Assembly (NCBI GenBank): GCA_029876055.1
Contig: CM056875.1
Coordinates: forward strand, 4,613,001 to 4,677,000
Length of the DNA stretch: 64,000 bases
Source of the DNA: Madurella fahalii
Lineage: Eukaryota; Ascomycota; Sordariomycetes; Sordariales
Reading direction: 5' to 3'
The notes beneath the pieces are model-generated. The model searched no databases. It had not been told where the DNA came from and saw only the letters and a list, made by a program, of their open reading frames with translations. Of this stretch, positions 10,636-22,700 are shown piece by piece (position 1 is the first letter of the stretch; each line of letters starts with the position of its first letter). The translations under genes and the position numbers were made by a program.

Positions 10636-11445
10636 TTAGTGGCGTACGACGATGCCGTGGCGGCGGGAGCTGCGCTCGACGTACTCGATCTCGTCCTCGG
10701 AAGAGGAGCAAGACTCCTCGTACGAGCAGCGGGAGCCGCCGCAGTCGATGCGGACGCGCTCGCCCTTGCGGGTGATGCCGTAGCGCTCGCAGGTGCACGA
10801 GGAGCAATCCGAGGACGGAGTGCTGTAGCCAGACGAGCCCGAGCTGTCGGAGCGGTACGAGAGCGAGGAGACCGACGAGGTCGGTGACCCGCGGGAGCCA
10901 AAGTCGGTGATGACGTCCTCGTCGTACTCGTCGTAGATGCCGGTGGCGGCAAAGCGGCTGCTGAGCTCGTTCTCGTCAAAGTCGCTGTCGAGGATGTGGC
11001 GCGTGGCATTGGGCGACACGGGCTTGGGGGCCTTGATCTGGGAGACGGACAGGGGGCGACCCTTGGCGATGTCGCTGCTCACGCTGGACCGGTGCTTGGA
11101 TGAGGTCGACTTGCGGGACGACGACTTGGAGGAAGAGGAAGACTTGGACCTGGGAACATCAAGGATGTTGAGGGCACGGCCAGTGGTGGGCTCAACGGTC
11201 GACTCCTCGCTGGGGTTGTGCGAGACGTGGTACCCATCGATGATGTAGTAGTACCAGTAGCGTTGGCCAGCCTCGAGCGTGGTGGGCTGGAAGCGGAAGG
11301 TGCCCTTCCACGTGCCGGACTTGGAGGAGGTCTTGTCCTTGGAGAGCGGGAGCTGGCCGCTGTAGTTGTCCCAGGAACCGAGGAGGTGGACGGTCTTGAC
11401 GCCAGAGGAGACACGGAGAGAGAACGAAAGCTGAATGGCGGACAT
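10636..11445 (-). CDS. esdC: EsdC-like protein with glycogen-binding (AMPK-type CBM48) domain
   Basis: An intronless frame of 269 residues. Residues 1 to about 95 match the AMPK glycogen-binding fold of the fungal EsdC family: VKTVHLLGSWDNYSGQLPLS, then GTWKGTFRF, then QRYWYYYIIDGYHVSHNPS. The rest is serine-rich and basic or acidic in patches (KSSSSSKSSSRKSTSS-like), with a cysteine-containing part near the end (DCSSCTCERYGI, GGSRCSYEESC). In Aspergillus nidulans EsdC is needed for early sexual development and is linked to the light and VeA control network. The length is close to that family, which supports orthology. A glycogen-binding role in vivo is inference from the domain. A TATA-like element lies about 320 bases upstream (11768-11774). 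Confidence 0.88.
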   Translation of the reverse strand: MSAIQLSFSLRVSSGVKTVHLLGSWDNYSGQLPLSKDKTSSKSGTWKGTFRFQPTTLEAGQRYWYYYIIDGYHVSHNPSEESTVEPTTGRALNILDVPRSKSSSSSKSSSRKSTSSKHRSSVSSDIAKGRPLSVSQIKAPKPVSPNATRHILDSDFDENELSSRFAATGIYDEYDEDVITDFGSRGSPTSSVSSLSYRSDSSGSSGYSTPSSDCSSCTCERYGITRKGERVRIDCGGSRCSYEESCSSSEDEIEYVERSSRRHGIVVRH

Positions 11446-13858
11446 TTTGACTTCGTGATTTAAGAGATGGAATGCTGAGAAATTAAAACCGTCTTGAGAA
11501 GAATGATCTTGGCGTTCGAGATCGTTCTGAGCAAGTAAACCAGATTTGTTGGGTGAAGTGGATTAGGGGGTTGGGTTGAGTAGCAAGACCAGCGAGCTAC
11601 CGAATTGGAATTTTTGGTATTAGTTTTTGGATTAACAGAGCACAGCTCTGTGAGAGGTAGTGAAAAAAGAAAGGGGGAAAGAAAAAAACAAAAACTGGTT
11701 TATGGTGTTTGAGTGCTTGCTGAAGAAGAGAAGGGGAAAGGGAAGGAAACGAGGCCGCGGGGACGGGCCTTATATCGTCGCGGGGCCAACATGAAGAGGG
11801 AGGAGTTGGTTGCCCAAGCACTAGACTTCCACGAGTGGCCGGGCCGCATCGGATGGGCCACGGGGAACACGGTGATTACCGGCCGAACGATGGCTGCTGT
11901 GCGAGGCCAATGAGAAGTCCGTGATCCGGAAAAAGCCATATTGCGACCTGCCGCCATTCAGTCAATGTCACCAAGAAAGCCTTCCTTAAACAGTCCCGAG
12001 CAGGGTTCTCCCATGTTCTGTCGGGCCTGTGACGCCTGCAAGTGCAGCCATCCATCACTACTGCAAGATGGGCGGCTAAGAAGCGAGCATGCGATCGGGC
12101 ATAGTTCGAGAAGGGGAGAGTGGGGAGAGAGTGTGTGTGAGTGAGCGGGAGAGGCAGCGCAGAGTTGTCGGGAAGCTCCCCGCAGTTGGTTTGTGCGGGG
12201 CCATGTTCGACCAGGGTGGGTGATCACAGCGCTAGGCGACTCTGGGCCTAGTTGGGCGTCTAATTCCCTGTCGCCATTGTCCAATCACAGCATGCGAGAC
12301 TCGATTTCGCGGCTTCGAGCAAGTGCACTCCGTCAACTTCCATCACACAACCCTCCTGCAGAAGGCACCAGCCCCGCCAATAATCGACGGCTTCGGCGGC
12401 CTACCTGCTGCGTGCATCATCAACCTCACGCGGCGCACGACAATTCTGATCCAGACCAACGGTGTTTTATGCGAGCAATGGGTCATTGCCGGCAGCAGTT
12501 GGCAGCTCCCCTTGCGGCGACAATCGAAGCCAAGCATGGCGTTCCGTAAAAAGGAGAACATCCGACTTGCAGCGTCATGCAACCCTATGTATGCAGTCTG
12601 CTGCAAGCTGTGTACGACGTAAGGATGATGGCCGCGTATTGGGTCGATAGCCCTGGGTGCCCGGCCTTCCTCACTATTGACGAGTTCGGGTAAATCGGTC
12701 AAGCAGATGGCTACCAAAAGCTATTGCTTCTGCGGCTTGCGAGCTGAGATATTGACGGACCCGAGACCTTCGTTTCTGACGTCTCGATGCCTCTGCCCTC
12801 TCGGGGAGTAACCGACGCCGCAACGGTGCGTCGGCACCGGGCGGAGAAACATGCCGTTGGACGCCTACTTGGCCGGCCAAAGCGGCCAAGCCCCGCAACT
12901 TCGGATTGTGCTTCCTCAAACTAGTGTGGATGTGCAGAAGAAGATCGGTCGGCTACTCTGCCTTTGATCGTTGCTAGGTACCCATGGCAGGTCTGCCTCA
13001 GCTGGTAACCGAACGGCAGAAGCCTCACTCCATTCCGCCCGGGGTCAGCCCTCCATGGATCAGCCTATACGTTGGGATTGCAGGTGATCGGAGCCGGCCT
13101 AATGCATGCAACACAAGCACCGTAGCTTCGGCGGGTATGTGGCTCGGGAATACTGCGATTATTGAGGAAATATTGAAGAGTAAGCTATAAGACACATATT
13201 CCCTGGTCAATGTGATGGAGCTGCGTGATATCCACCTCGGCTGCTGCGGCATCTCAATGGCCAGTCCGCTTGATGCCCCTCTTTCGATGCGTAAGATAGC
13301 CGCCGTGATTCCCACCTTCCGCGTTTGGAGCCCGCCGAGCCCATCTTTGCCGCGGCCGGAGTCCGTCCGCAAAGCTTATGCCATCTTGTTTGGACACACG
13401 GACGCTTTCTGATTGTGCGTTGCGTGCTTTGCTGCAGGGAATGCCCGAGACGGGTGGAGAGCTTCCATGGTTCGGTGTCGCGGCAGCGGCTATGGGACGC
13501 GGCCGCTTGGTCAACGATCAAGGGTCAACCGCGCAAGACGCCGGGCGGCACAAGGCGTTCTTCAACGTTCAGCGGCCGTGCTTTGCGGTGCCCGACCTTG
13601 TTTAGACTGTGGTGATAGACATCTTCGCATGAGGGCTGCTAACAGCGCTGACTTGCGGGCCAACTCGGACAGGAGGACTGCCCCACAGTTGGATCCCTCA
13701 GGAGATGGGGAAGAAGCAGGTAGAATTTCCCACCAAGAACAAAGCAACCAAGCAACTAGAAGCTCTAGCTCTCCAAAGTAGAACAAGCATACCTTATTCA
13801 CTCACACTTGGTATATCAGTACTCGCATCTATCTCTCTAAGAATCCCACCCCCCCACG
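11446..13858. promoter_or_regulatory. Large divergent intergenic region between esdC and the HD-domain gene
   Basis: About 2.4 kb between two genes facing away from each other. The esdC side holds a TATA-like sequence on the minus strand (TATAAGG, 11768-11774). It also has A/G-rich stretches at about 11660-11760, which read as pyrimidine-rich on the transcribed strand and are typical of leader regions. Long regions upstream of developmental regulators are common in filamentous fungi. I find no gene in 11800-13850: the open frames are short and overlap on both strands. Confidence 0.45.
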
Positions 13859-14616
13859 ATGCTCACGAACGGAATCAACGCATTTCCAGATGACCCCCTC
13901 GTGCAGTCCATCAAGGCCCATGTAAAAGACTACATGAAAGCCTATGACGCATCGCACAGCTGGGACCACATTGAGCGCGTCGTGGACATGGCACATAACA
14001 TCTACGCCAAGTCGGACGGCACCTCCAGGGCGACCATGGACCTGCGCAAGATCCACCTCGCTGCTCTGCTGCATGACGTGGGCGACCGCAAGTCAGTCGT
14101 CTCCCATTTCCCGCCGAGGACATAGCCCCCGAAATCATCCCATCCCACCCGCCCCCGCATATCAAAGCGTACTTGTGTTCTTACTCAGCATAAAGGTACC
14201 TCCTCCCGGGGCAAGACGCCTCCACCCAGATCCAGTCTGTCCTCCTCTCCTACGACGCCCCGTCCCAGCTCGCCCAGGAAATCCAAACCATCTGCTCGGG
14301 GGTAAGCTACACCACCGAGACCCGTGATCCGGCCAAGGTTGCCTCCCTCATCCAGCAATTTCCCGAGCTGGCCGTCGTCCAGGACGCCGACAGGCTGGAC
14401 GCGATTGGGGCGGTCGGCATCGGGCGGATGTTCACCTTCGGGGGCGCCAAGACGGATAGGACTATGGATGGGACCATGGAGCATCTGGATGACAAGCTGT
14501 TTAAGTTGGAGGGCATGATGAAGACGGCTGTGGGGAGGGAGCTGGCGAGGGAGAGGACTGAGCGGATGAGGGAGTTTAAGAGGTGGTGGAATGATGAGTT
14601 TAGGTCTGTTTCTTGA
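13859..14616 (+). CDS. HD-domain phosphohydrolase family protein
   Basis: Two exons (13859-14091 and 14196-14616) give 217 residues. The intron (14092-14195) starts GTCAGT and ends AAG, and the join restores LLHDVGDRKYLLPGQ. HSWDHIERV near residue 39 and LLHDVGDRK near residue 71 supply the histidine and the His-Asp pair that bind metal in HD-domain hydrolases. DADRLDAIGAVGIGR near residue 150 gives the later aspartate. This layout matches the small HD hydrolases related to bacterial YedJ/YpgQ, some of which remove phosphates from nucleotides. The substrate of fungal members is not established to my knowledge. No transit peptide is evident, so it is probably cytosolic. Confidence 0.9.
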
Positions 14617-15259
14617 TACCTGCTGAACTTGGTAATTCCAATTGTAGGGGAGTTTAGAGAGCGTAGGGTATGGGAAGACAAAAATATAGTAAAGGGGTTT
14701 GCCTTTTCTCGCTGTGGTAAGTGCGTCGTAAGGCCGTGGTTCGTCAGTACCGCCGCTATTGTCGTCATTACTTGCCTTTCCTCATGCCTTTTATCTTCTT
14801 TACCTCGCCTCCATCTTGACTGTTTCCATGGTCGTCGTTACGATCCTAGGGCCCGGGTTATATGTTGTCAAACAGTCAAACCTACAGTCCGGTAAGCCTG
14901 TTGTACGCTATCATATGGAGTCTGTGGGCGTTCGCTCCACGACGGGGAAGGCGGGATGCAGTAACAATTGGGAAGAACGCGGCGGCACATATGTGCTAGC
15001 TTCGAGTTCACTTGCTCGTCGCTTGATTATCTCATTCTCACTTATTCCGGGTATACTCGCATCTGCATTATTATTACTAAACCCCAACGGGCTCCTACGG
15101 TACAATCCTAAGTCAAATCCCCATACCCTGCCAAGTACCTAGAGAAAAAAGGAAAAAAAATAAAACGCAACCAAAGCATCTCCATTCCCCCGAGCGAACC
15201 ATCACCCCAAATCCCACACAGAAGAGACACCTCACCCAACCAACCCTGACTCATTCAGC
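14617..15259. other. Convergent intergenic region
   Basis: About 640 bases between the 3' ends of the HD-domain gene (+) and the mucin-like gene (-). No coding sequence or repeat is recognised. It is expected to hold two 3' untranslated regions. Confidence 0.45.
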
Positions 15260-15823
15260 TCACAAGAAGTACGCGAGAACCCCGCCGAGCATAACCAGCC
15301 CCCCAACCGCCCGGTCCGCAGCACCAGCAGCGCCTGCCGTCTGGATCGCCAGAGACGTCCTGGTCGCGGGCGGATACAGAGTCGTGTCGGTGTAGGTGCG
15401 GGTGCCGGTATGGGTTTGAAGAGGACAGGTGGGGACCACGATGGTGGTGGTGTGCGTGGCGACATAGCAGGTGGTGATGGCCGGGCAGACCGAGGCGACT
15501 GTGACGACAGCGGTGGTGTCGATGGGGGGATTGATCCTGGTCCTGGTCACGGTCTCTGTCTTGGTCTCGGTGGAAGGGATAGTGGTGGTGGTTGAGTTGT
15601 GTTTGCTCTGGGTGTGGGTAGATGTGTGAGTGTCGGACTGGGTGTGGCTGGTGCGCGTCTCGGTCTTGGTAGAGTAGGTGCTGGTAGAAGAAGTGCTGAT
15701 AGAAGAAGTGCTGGTAGAAGAGGTGCTAGTGGAGTAGGTGCTGGTAGTGTTATGGTTATTCCAGCCTGCGCTGGCGAGGGCCGCCGAGGCTAGGAGGGCG
15801 TTGATGATGGAGGCGAGCTTCAT
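15260..15823 (-). CDS. Ser/Thr-rich, probably GPI-anchored cell-surface protein
   Basis: A single-exon frame of 187 residues with the architecture of small fungal wall mucins. Residues 1-19 are a signal peptide (MKLASIINALLASAALASA). About residues 24-105 are almost entirely serine and threonine with repeated TSSTSTSS blocks, likely heavily O-mannosylated. A short cysteine-containing part follows (VCPAITTCYV and VVPTCPLQT). The end (about 160-187) has small residues (TAGAAGAAD) followed by a hydrophobic tail ending LAYFL with no charged residue after it, as expected for GPI attachment. Function is not assignable beyond a wall or surface role. A TATAAAG box lies on the same strand about 190 bases upstream. 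Confidence 0.75.
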   Translation of the reverse strand: MKLASIINALLASAALASAGWNNHNTTSTYSTSTSSTSTSSISTSSTSTYSTKTETRTSHTQSDTHTSTHTQSKHNSTTTTIPSTETKTETVTRTRINPPIDTTAVVTVASVCPAITTCYVATHTTTIVVPTCPLQTHTGTRTYTDTTLYPPATRTSLAIQTAGAAGAADRAVGGLVMLGGVLAYFL

Positions 15824-16008
15824 CGTGTTTGTAGCAGCGAGGAAGACTTAGGCTCGAATGAGTTTGACAGAACGAGTGGCAAGGCGTCAGAGTTGAGAAC
15901 GAACGTTGTGACCACGGTCAACAAGCGAGCGGCTTGACGGTAGACAGGCAGATCAGAGAGGATAACAGCATTGAGGGCGAGCGAGACTGGCGGGATGGAG
16001 CAGGAACC

Positions 16009-16015
16009 CTTTATA
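16009..16015 (-). promoter_or_regulatory. Probable TATA box of the mucin-like surface protein gene
   Basis: On the minus strand the sequence reads TATAAAG about 190 bases upstream of the ATG at 15823. The match and spacing suit a fungal TATA element with a leader of roughly 150 bases. The assignment is by position and sequence only. Confidence 0.45.
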
Positions 16016-17417
16016 ACCTGACATTACCTTGGGCAACTAACCCGATGTGCGTGTTGTTGACGTCGTACTGTTTCAACAAAGATGCCTCTTCCCGCAAACG
16101 TTCAACGCGGAGGTGAGTGAGGACAAAGCCACTGTAGACTCGGCGTGATACGGAAAGTGCACGAAGTGTTTTGTGCTAGACACACACATGCTATCTAGAG
16201 TCTGCTTCCTGTCCGGATTCTTAATCAGGCTGGACATCTAGCACTCCCTAGGGTCTAGAAGCAGAGGTTGTAGTATGATGGGAAGCTTAACACCGCAACG
16301 GGATAAACGCAAGCGACATGGCCTAGTGAGCCACGTCCAGAGCTTCATAGCTCGGCGAGCGTATAGTCAACTAGGCACTGTGGTGAAGTTCCTTACAGCC
16401 CTCGTATCCCGCATTTGCAATTGGGAGAGATCCATGTCGCCTCTATTATCACTGTCGCGCCTCAGTGTCCGGGTAGCGAACTGATGGCTGTGGCCGCCGG
16501 TCCTCAAAGCTCGTATTAGACTGCGGGCCTTCCCGTTTCCGGATGGTTGGCGATGGGAATATACGCGGTAACTAATGTGTTTTGAGAATATCACGCCTAG
16601 AAAAACTGGCGATGCTTTGTTCTAGATAGCGGCTAAACACTCTTCTCTGTGGCAAATTGGGCGCACCCATTTCGGAATTTGCGGAATGGGTACCAGGTTG
16701 GAACTTGAGCGTCTGCTGGCTCTCACCGGGGTGTGCTGCATGAACCATACATCCGGATTCGATATAATCATGGTTTGACTCTGGCCTTTCCCGGCACAAA
16801 CATCGGGGGGGTTCCGGGTCAGCTAGAAATGCAGCCGCGTCATCGACGACCCCATCTATTTTGCTTCAGCTTGCGTCAACATTTGCCTGACCCCTCCGAG
16901 ATTAGTAGGGCCAAGCTGAGGTCTTTGGCATGGGGTGATGTTGACGGAATGAACAGCCGACGTCATTATACGATGACAGACCTTAAGGGCTTAGTTGGGA
17001 GGTTCTTTGATTGCGGGGCCTGCCCACTGCCAACTCGATTCCCCATGCCGTTCAACTTACCTGGTACTTCATGGCTGCTTGTAAGTTTTTCAGGTGTTTA
17101 AGAGCACGAGTCCAGAAGCGATGGCTTCTTTATTTCAACCCTAAGCCTATACGTAGTCTGGCCGAAACCATCTCGAAAACACTAAGTTAGTTCCAATTGA
17201 ACTCCAGTATTCAGAAACAGCCTCAGAAAAAAGATGCAATTAATCATTAACAAGCCGAGTCCATGCCTCATGGGGATTCTAGTGGCCCAAACACTGACGC
17301 TAACGATATGCTAAATTTTCCTGCATATAAGCATTTTCTCATCCAGGACACAAAATATGCCAAATAGAGCTAAATCACCACCAATATATGGTCTGGAAAA
17401 AAGGATACAGCTTTCAG
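16016..17417. other. Intergenic region, nothing recognised
   Basis: About 1.4 kb upstream of the surface protein gene and downstream of the tRNA. It is relatively AT-rich at 17130-17400. No gene or repeat is recognised. Confidence 0.4.
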
Positions 17418-17504
17418 GGGGCCACCCGGGGATTGAACCCGGGACCTCTCGCAGAATGCTCGGGTTATCCCTAAGCGAGAATCATACCACTAGACCAGCG
17501 GCCC
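17418..17504 (-). tRNA. tRNA-Pro (anticodon AGG) with a 15-nt intron
   Basis: Read on the minus strand, the 5' acceptor strand GGGCCGC pairs with GTGGCCC at the 3' end (one G-T pair). The A box region is TGGTCTAGTGG. The anticodon stem CTCGC/GCGAG closes a loop TTAGGG-T, giving the proline anticodon AGG. The T stem is CCGGG/CCCGG with loop TTCAATC. A 15-base intron (17454-17468) sits between positions 37 and 38, the usual place for nuclear tRNA introns. It contains CCC, which can pair with the anticodon as the splicing endonuclease prefers. All stems pair, so it should be functional. Only the genomic discriminator C is present; CCA is added after transcription. Confidence 0.95.
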
Positions 17505-19721
17505 TTGATCCGAATGCTGTGGATCTTTGTTGGGAAGTTGTGCCGCAAAGAAGGTTTGAGAGCGGCGTTTCGGCGGTGAGGGGGTAAAGAACGGGGAGCG
17601 CGGAGGTTGTTTGTGACGGTTGGCGCGTAGTTCGGGGCGGGGGGGGGGGGGAGGGACCCCGTTTGACGGCGGCGTTAGGTTGCTCGGGAGTACTCTTTAG
17701 CCGAAGACCATCTACCGCTGGATCTCTGATCTTGCTCGTTGGCTAAGTTACAGTCGGAACTATCCACCAAGACTTGCAACCGATGGGTTGCAAAGACCGT
17801 TTGAACCACACACACTCTGTGGGCGGGATGCGGGGTCACGCCTTGAGGACTGATTGAACAGAGTCCCATGACCACCGGGTGTTGGAGTCTGATGACAACT
17901 TTGTCTCAAGTCGTCTCCAATTTGGCACGGCGATCACACCCATCTCATCCGCCGACAAAAGAAACGAGGGAAATATCTGCCTGGATGGAAGAATGGACGT
18001 TGGCCCAAATATTGGCATCGGGCGGCTATTGATGAGAGGGAGACCCGACCGACCGGCCCAGTTAATGGGGACCCACATGTCCGGGGTCCGTGTAGATCTC
18101 GGACTCGAGGCGGCTTCGTCTCGTCCCGGAGAATGACAGATCGGCTCGGACACGTGGTTCTGAGACAGCCAAAAGAGACTCGAAATAGAATCCGCGCCAA
18201 TGCGTCGTGGATTAGGGCCGTTGGCAGAGACTTGCTGCGGAAACCCGCAAAGGAAATAAAAATCTGTAAAATTGTCGACAAACCTTGAGCTGCCAGCATT
18301 GGATGCTGAGGACCTAAAATAAACTGTGAAAAGGACACTGCGACGAGCAAATAAAGACAGGCCTGCTGAAATGGTCATCCCTGCTTGGCTGGTGAGGTCA
18401 CTCGGCAAAGCAGGAGACATCAGTCGATGATTCGTTCTGGCCGTGCTGCACGTTCTGCGGGCCTCGAGGGGCTAGGCAGCATTCTCCTGAGCTGATTCGG
18501 CGAGCGTCCTGATTGTTCTGCACCGAGCCTCCAGCGACGGAGCCCAGAAATGCCCCGGCCGACACTGATGCAGCATATCACCTGCAATACACTGCAGCTG
18601 GTACCAACACCCGCCTGCGGTATTCTGACGAGACGGGTCGGGGGTGGACGGCGCCCAATGCTGCTTCTTCTGAGACAGCTGATGAAGCAAGGGGAGGAGA
18701 ACTCATTGACAGTTTCGCTACTTGGGCCATCTTGGTGATGGGATGGAAGCGCAGCGGAAAATGGATGACGGGATTGACAGGGCCACACTCGACACCAGTG
18801 CCTATCAGTGGGCACCGGGCAGTGGCAATTCCCCGTCGACTTGGCGAGGGATTGGGGCCGACGTGCCCTGTAATAGCAGAGTTGTCCAGGCTGGGGCCCT
18901 GGGCAAGGAGGCTTCCCAGCCAGCCTATTCGGTCGGTGCGTGAGGCCTTGACCAATCGCGGCTGGCCATTCCGGAGTGCCATCCCAGCCCGCCAGTTCGG
19001 CCGCCCAGTCTGCCATTCACGGCGCCGAGCGCTTCTGTGCTTCCATCCCATCCCTTCTGCAGCTCATTCCGCGGTGATACTCCCTCCTCTTGGGAGACAG
19101 GTGTGCGCATTGTTCCAGACGCGGGCACGCGCTGCAAAACCCCGGTCTCTCGGTTGATCATATGCCCCGCACGCACCGGAGCGCCTTGTCGGCCATCGTG
19201 CTCCCGGATCTTGGTGTTTTGAGAAACGCGATCTTGCCGTCAAACCTGCGCCCCCGCGAGTGACGGTGTGATTGGTAATTCGCCGCAACCATTCGGAGGC
19301 GAAAGAGGGTCTTTTCGCGCCAGACCGGACATGACAGCAGCGATTCCTGCCACCTGCGCCAGCCTCCAGGACCGCTGCACGACCACTCAGCAGCCGCACA
19401 AGGGCCCGACTGCCTGCCACTTGTCGATGTCTCAGATAGCCCGCCAGGCGCTGCCTCGATAGCTCTCAGGTCGCGAGCCCGCGTCCTCGCCCAGCGCATG
19501 AAATTCTGCAGTGGCGTTTCCCAAACCGTGAAATCGAGCATCTGCTGCATCTGAGGACCATCTCTCTTGTCGTCACCCCACCGCCCAATCTTCGGTCGTG
19601 ATCGCTGCATCGTCCTCACCAATATGCAAATACCCCTGCCGCGGCCTTCTTCCTCCGCTCGACACTAAAACGTGACCAGGACCTGCCTCTTGGGGCCGCC
19701 GGCTCGTGCACCTCGGTTCCA
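17505..19721. other. Intergenic region upstream of the 1127-residue protein gene
   Basis: About 2.2 kb. A G run lies near 17637-17652. The 18420-19620 part is GC-rich and has long open frames on both strands that overlap and show no family pattern, so I regard them as chance frames. The last few hundred bases probably hold the promoter and leader of the following gene. Confidence 0.4.
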
Positions 19722-22700
19722 ATGACGGCGGGAGCCGATTTGAGGCTCGTGGTGCCCAACATGGGCTCATCCCATGCGAACTATGCGTTCGGCCTGGATG
19801 CAGACGGCCTAGGCAGCCAACCGCGCATGTTCAAAAAGCACAAGACTCTTCCACATCCGCGGAGGGACGATCTGCAGCGGTCAGGCTTGTGGAACTATGG
19901 TCTGGGGAGCGACGCGTCCTTGTCGCAGAGCGGCGGGTCGCCGGCTTCTAGCCCTTACGTCCGCCAGACGAGGCGAACCGGAAGAGGACCGGAACCTCCG
20001 CCCACGCCGCCGGCGCATTCGCGGACGTCCTCGTCGAGCCATCCTACTGATCTCTCGGGGCCCACATGCACCAGCGGCCCGTCGCGCAGCAAAGACAACA
20101 TCCCGTCGCGTCCGCCGGTCACTCCCCCAAACCAGCAGACGCCACCAACGCCGAATTTGACCCCAGATCGAACCCCCCCCGGCGCCGCTGCCCATCAAAC
20201 TCAGAGCCGCCCGTCGATAAACGACAGGATACCGTCCAAAAACACGACCGACTCGAGGACCGAGTCGTTCAGGACAGCGCGGGAGAACCCTTACTCGTCC
20301 GATGACGACGATGGGAGGTTGACGCTGCGCCCGATATTGCCGTCGGCGAAAACGTCGCAGACCACCGTCCGCCAGCTCAGCAGGGAGCCGAGAGGGCCTC
20401 GAACTGTGGGCTTGGGGCTGGGGCTCGAGTCGAATCCCTCGGACGATTTGACGCCGAGGACAACGGGGGAGTTCAACACATTTGATGGGGAGTGGGCGAG
20501 CGGGGAAACTGGGGCTAGCGAGGTAGAGGAGCAGTGGGACGACAATCTCTGGAGAAATGTAACTGTCAGAAAGAAACGGCCAACTGTTTCAAGGGAGGCC
20601 CGCAGAGAAACCATTGACGACATGACGGCGACACCAACCAACGCCACTAAGGCACTGCGCTCTACGTCTCTGCAGGAGAGCCCAGTGCTCTATTCTTCGC
20701 GCCGGGTCGTCTCTGACAGGCTGCCAAACCAAGCCGTTCCTTCGCATTCCGACTCATCTAGCAGCGTTGATTACAAGCGATCCTCGGTCATGTCCACCAG
20801 ATCGACCGCTTCGACGGTAGTGGAGGCTATTCTTGTGGAAACGGCTCCCCAGCGACGCAAGACCTTGCGGCACGTGAGGAAGCAGAGCACTTTGCGAGAT
20901 TCTGGTTCAGAGGTATCTCCGTCGAGTTCCGCGCCGACATCTGTCTCAACAGCCGTTGATGGCCACCGCCGACTGAACCCAGCGGAGTCCAGAGTCAGCG
21001 ATGTCGCGCGCCAAAGCCATGCTTCAACGGCGACCTGCAACTCGATTTCTAGCCGCACAGCTCGCCGCGAGGTGTGGAAGAGCGGCGGTATACCGGTTGT
21101 CGTGGTCCCCGATCGTCGATCCTCAATCGGGGCTAACAACAGACCGCCGTCTTTGAGGTCGACGAGCAGTCGGAGATCTCAGCGAAGCCAGAGCCTCAGC
21201 TCCGCCCACCTTTCCCAGACGCCCAAGAGCAAGGACGGAGTTCCTCACTTCGAAAGGTCTCACCGTCGGAGCCGAGCACTTTCCGAGTCCGATGGCTCTC
21301 GGGCAGGGGATGAGCGGACAATGGACTTCCCACCCGTGATCCCCACCCGGTCCTCCTCTCTCTCTGCTCCCACAAGCCGAAACGCGTCGAGAACCGGCTC
21401 TTTAACTGCAGAAAGTATGAAGGCTCACAATACCTTACATGCGCAACAGGCCCATCAGGCCTTGCAGAAAGCTAGCCGAGAGCTTGACAAACTCTACAGC
21501 CGAAACCAGCCTTCTGCAAGCGGCGAGAAACCGCGCGACTGGAAAAGGATAGACCGCCAACCCCCGCCGCTTCTGGTTGAAGCGGACCAACCAACCGTGC
21601 TCGTCCAGCATGCTCGAGACGAACGCCATGATCTGGTTGAGGAGCGGCCTTCTCAGTCCAGCCGCGGCCACGTTGCCCATGATGCGCCTGAAGAGCACGG
21701 CTACGGGCTCGGAGGTGATGGGTACGATGATTCGGTCTCGGGGAAAAGGTTGTCTGTGCACAACACGCCCTTTTCCGTGGCATCGGTGGAAACCACGGGG
21801 ACGTCTCATGCCGAAGTTTCCGAAGCCCTGGCTGTCAACATATATCCGCACCAAAGCAAATCTGTCATGCTTGTTGACCACTCTACAAAACCGTCAGAGA
21901 GCTCCTCGCTGGAGCAGCCCAAGACGTTGTTGGGGCCGGAGATTAAGATCAACGTTGCGAATGACAGCGTCCCTGCCACGCCGCCGCAGAAGTTCTCTGT
22001 GGACGATGTTGACTCCCCCTTGAGGAATCCTAGGGCGCCCCCGGAGCCTCCCAAGCCGCCAGCCATCAACTTCATACCCGCCACACCGTCGGGCTTGACG
22101 CCCACAGTAGAAAAGGAACGGCAGCTGGGCAACTACTACGAAATGACGCAGGAGAAGCCGAAACGAAGCCTGTCTCTCCTTCGACGGACTCTGACCCGTC
22201 GCCGCACGTCCGAGTACGGGCCCTCTCCCGCTCGGCCAGTGGGGCTCCTCACCCGGACCTTGTCGCTCTCGAGGAATATCAGGAGACGTCCGGGCGATTG
22301 GCTAGACGACGATGGAGGTAGGAGACCCAGACTGAAACGGCGCTCCACCGCGGACGACGCGCCTCCGGACGAGTCTAGGCTCCATCCTTTCTGGAGGCCT
22401 TCCTACATCGAGGACGAAGATTCCGAGGAAGAAGACGACGATGGCTGGATGGAGGACGACCCCGCGGAGGAGCGCACGTACAAATACCCACCCATCGACA
22501 ACCGGCCGGCGCTGCCCCGCCGCAGCTTGAGCGCGCGGCTCAAGAGGACGTTTGCCATATTGCCGCTCCGCGACGATCATCACGACCGGTACTACCCCGC
22601 GACGGAACACGACGCGACGGATCGCCGGACGATTCGACGGACCCCGAGCGGCAACCTGCGGGTGATGAAGTTCCGGAGGAGCATGGAGTCCCTAACGCGG

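Noticed and set aside
18420..19622. Long overlapping frames on both strands
   Set aside because: They overlap one another, have many cysteine, arginine and tryptophan residues typical of random GC-rich DNA, and show no domain.
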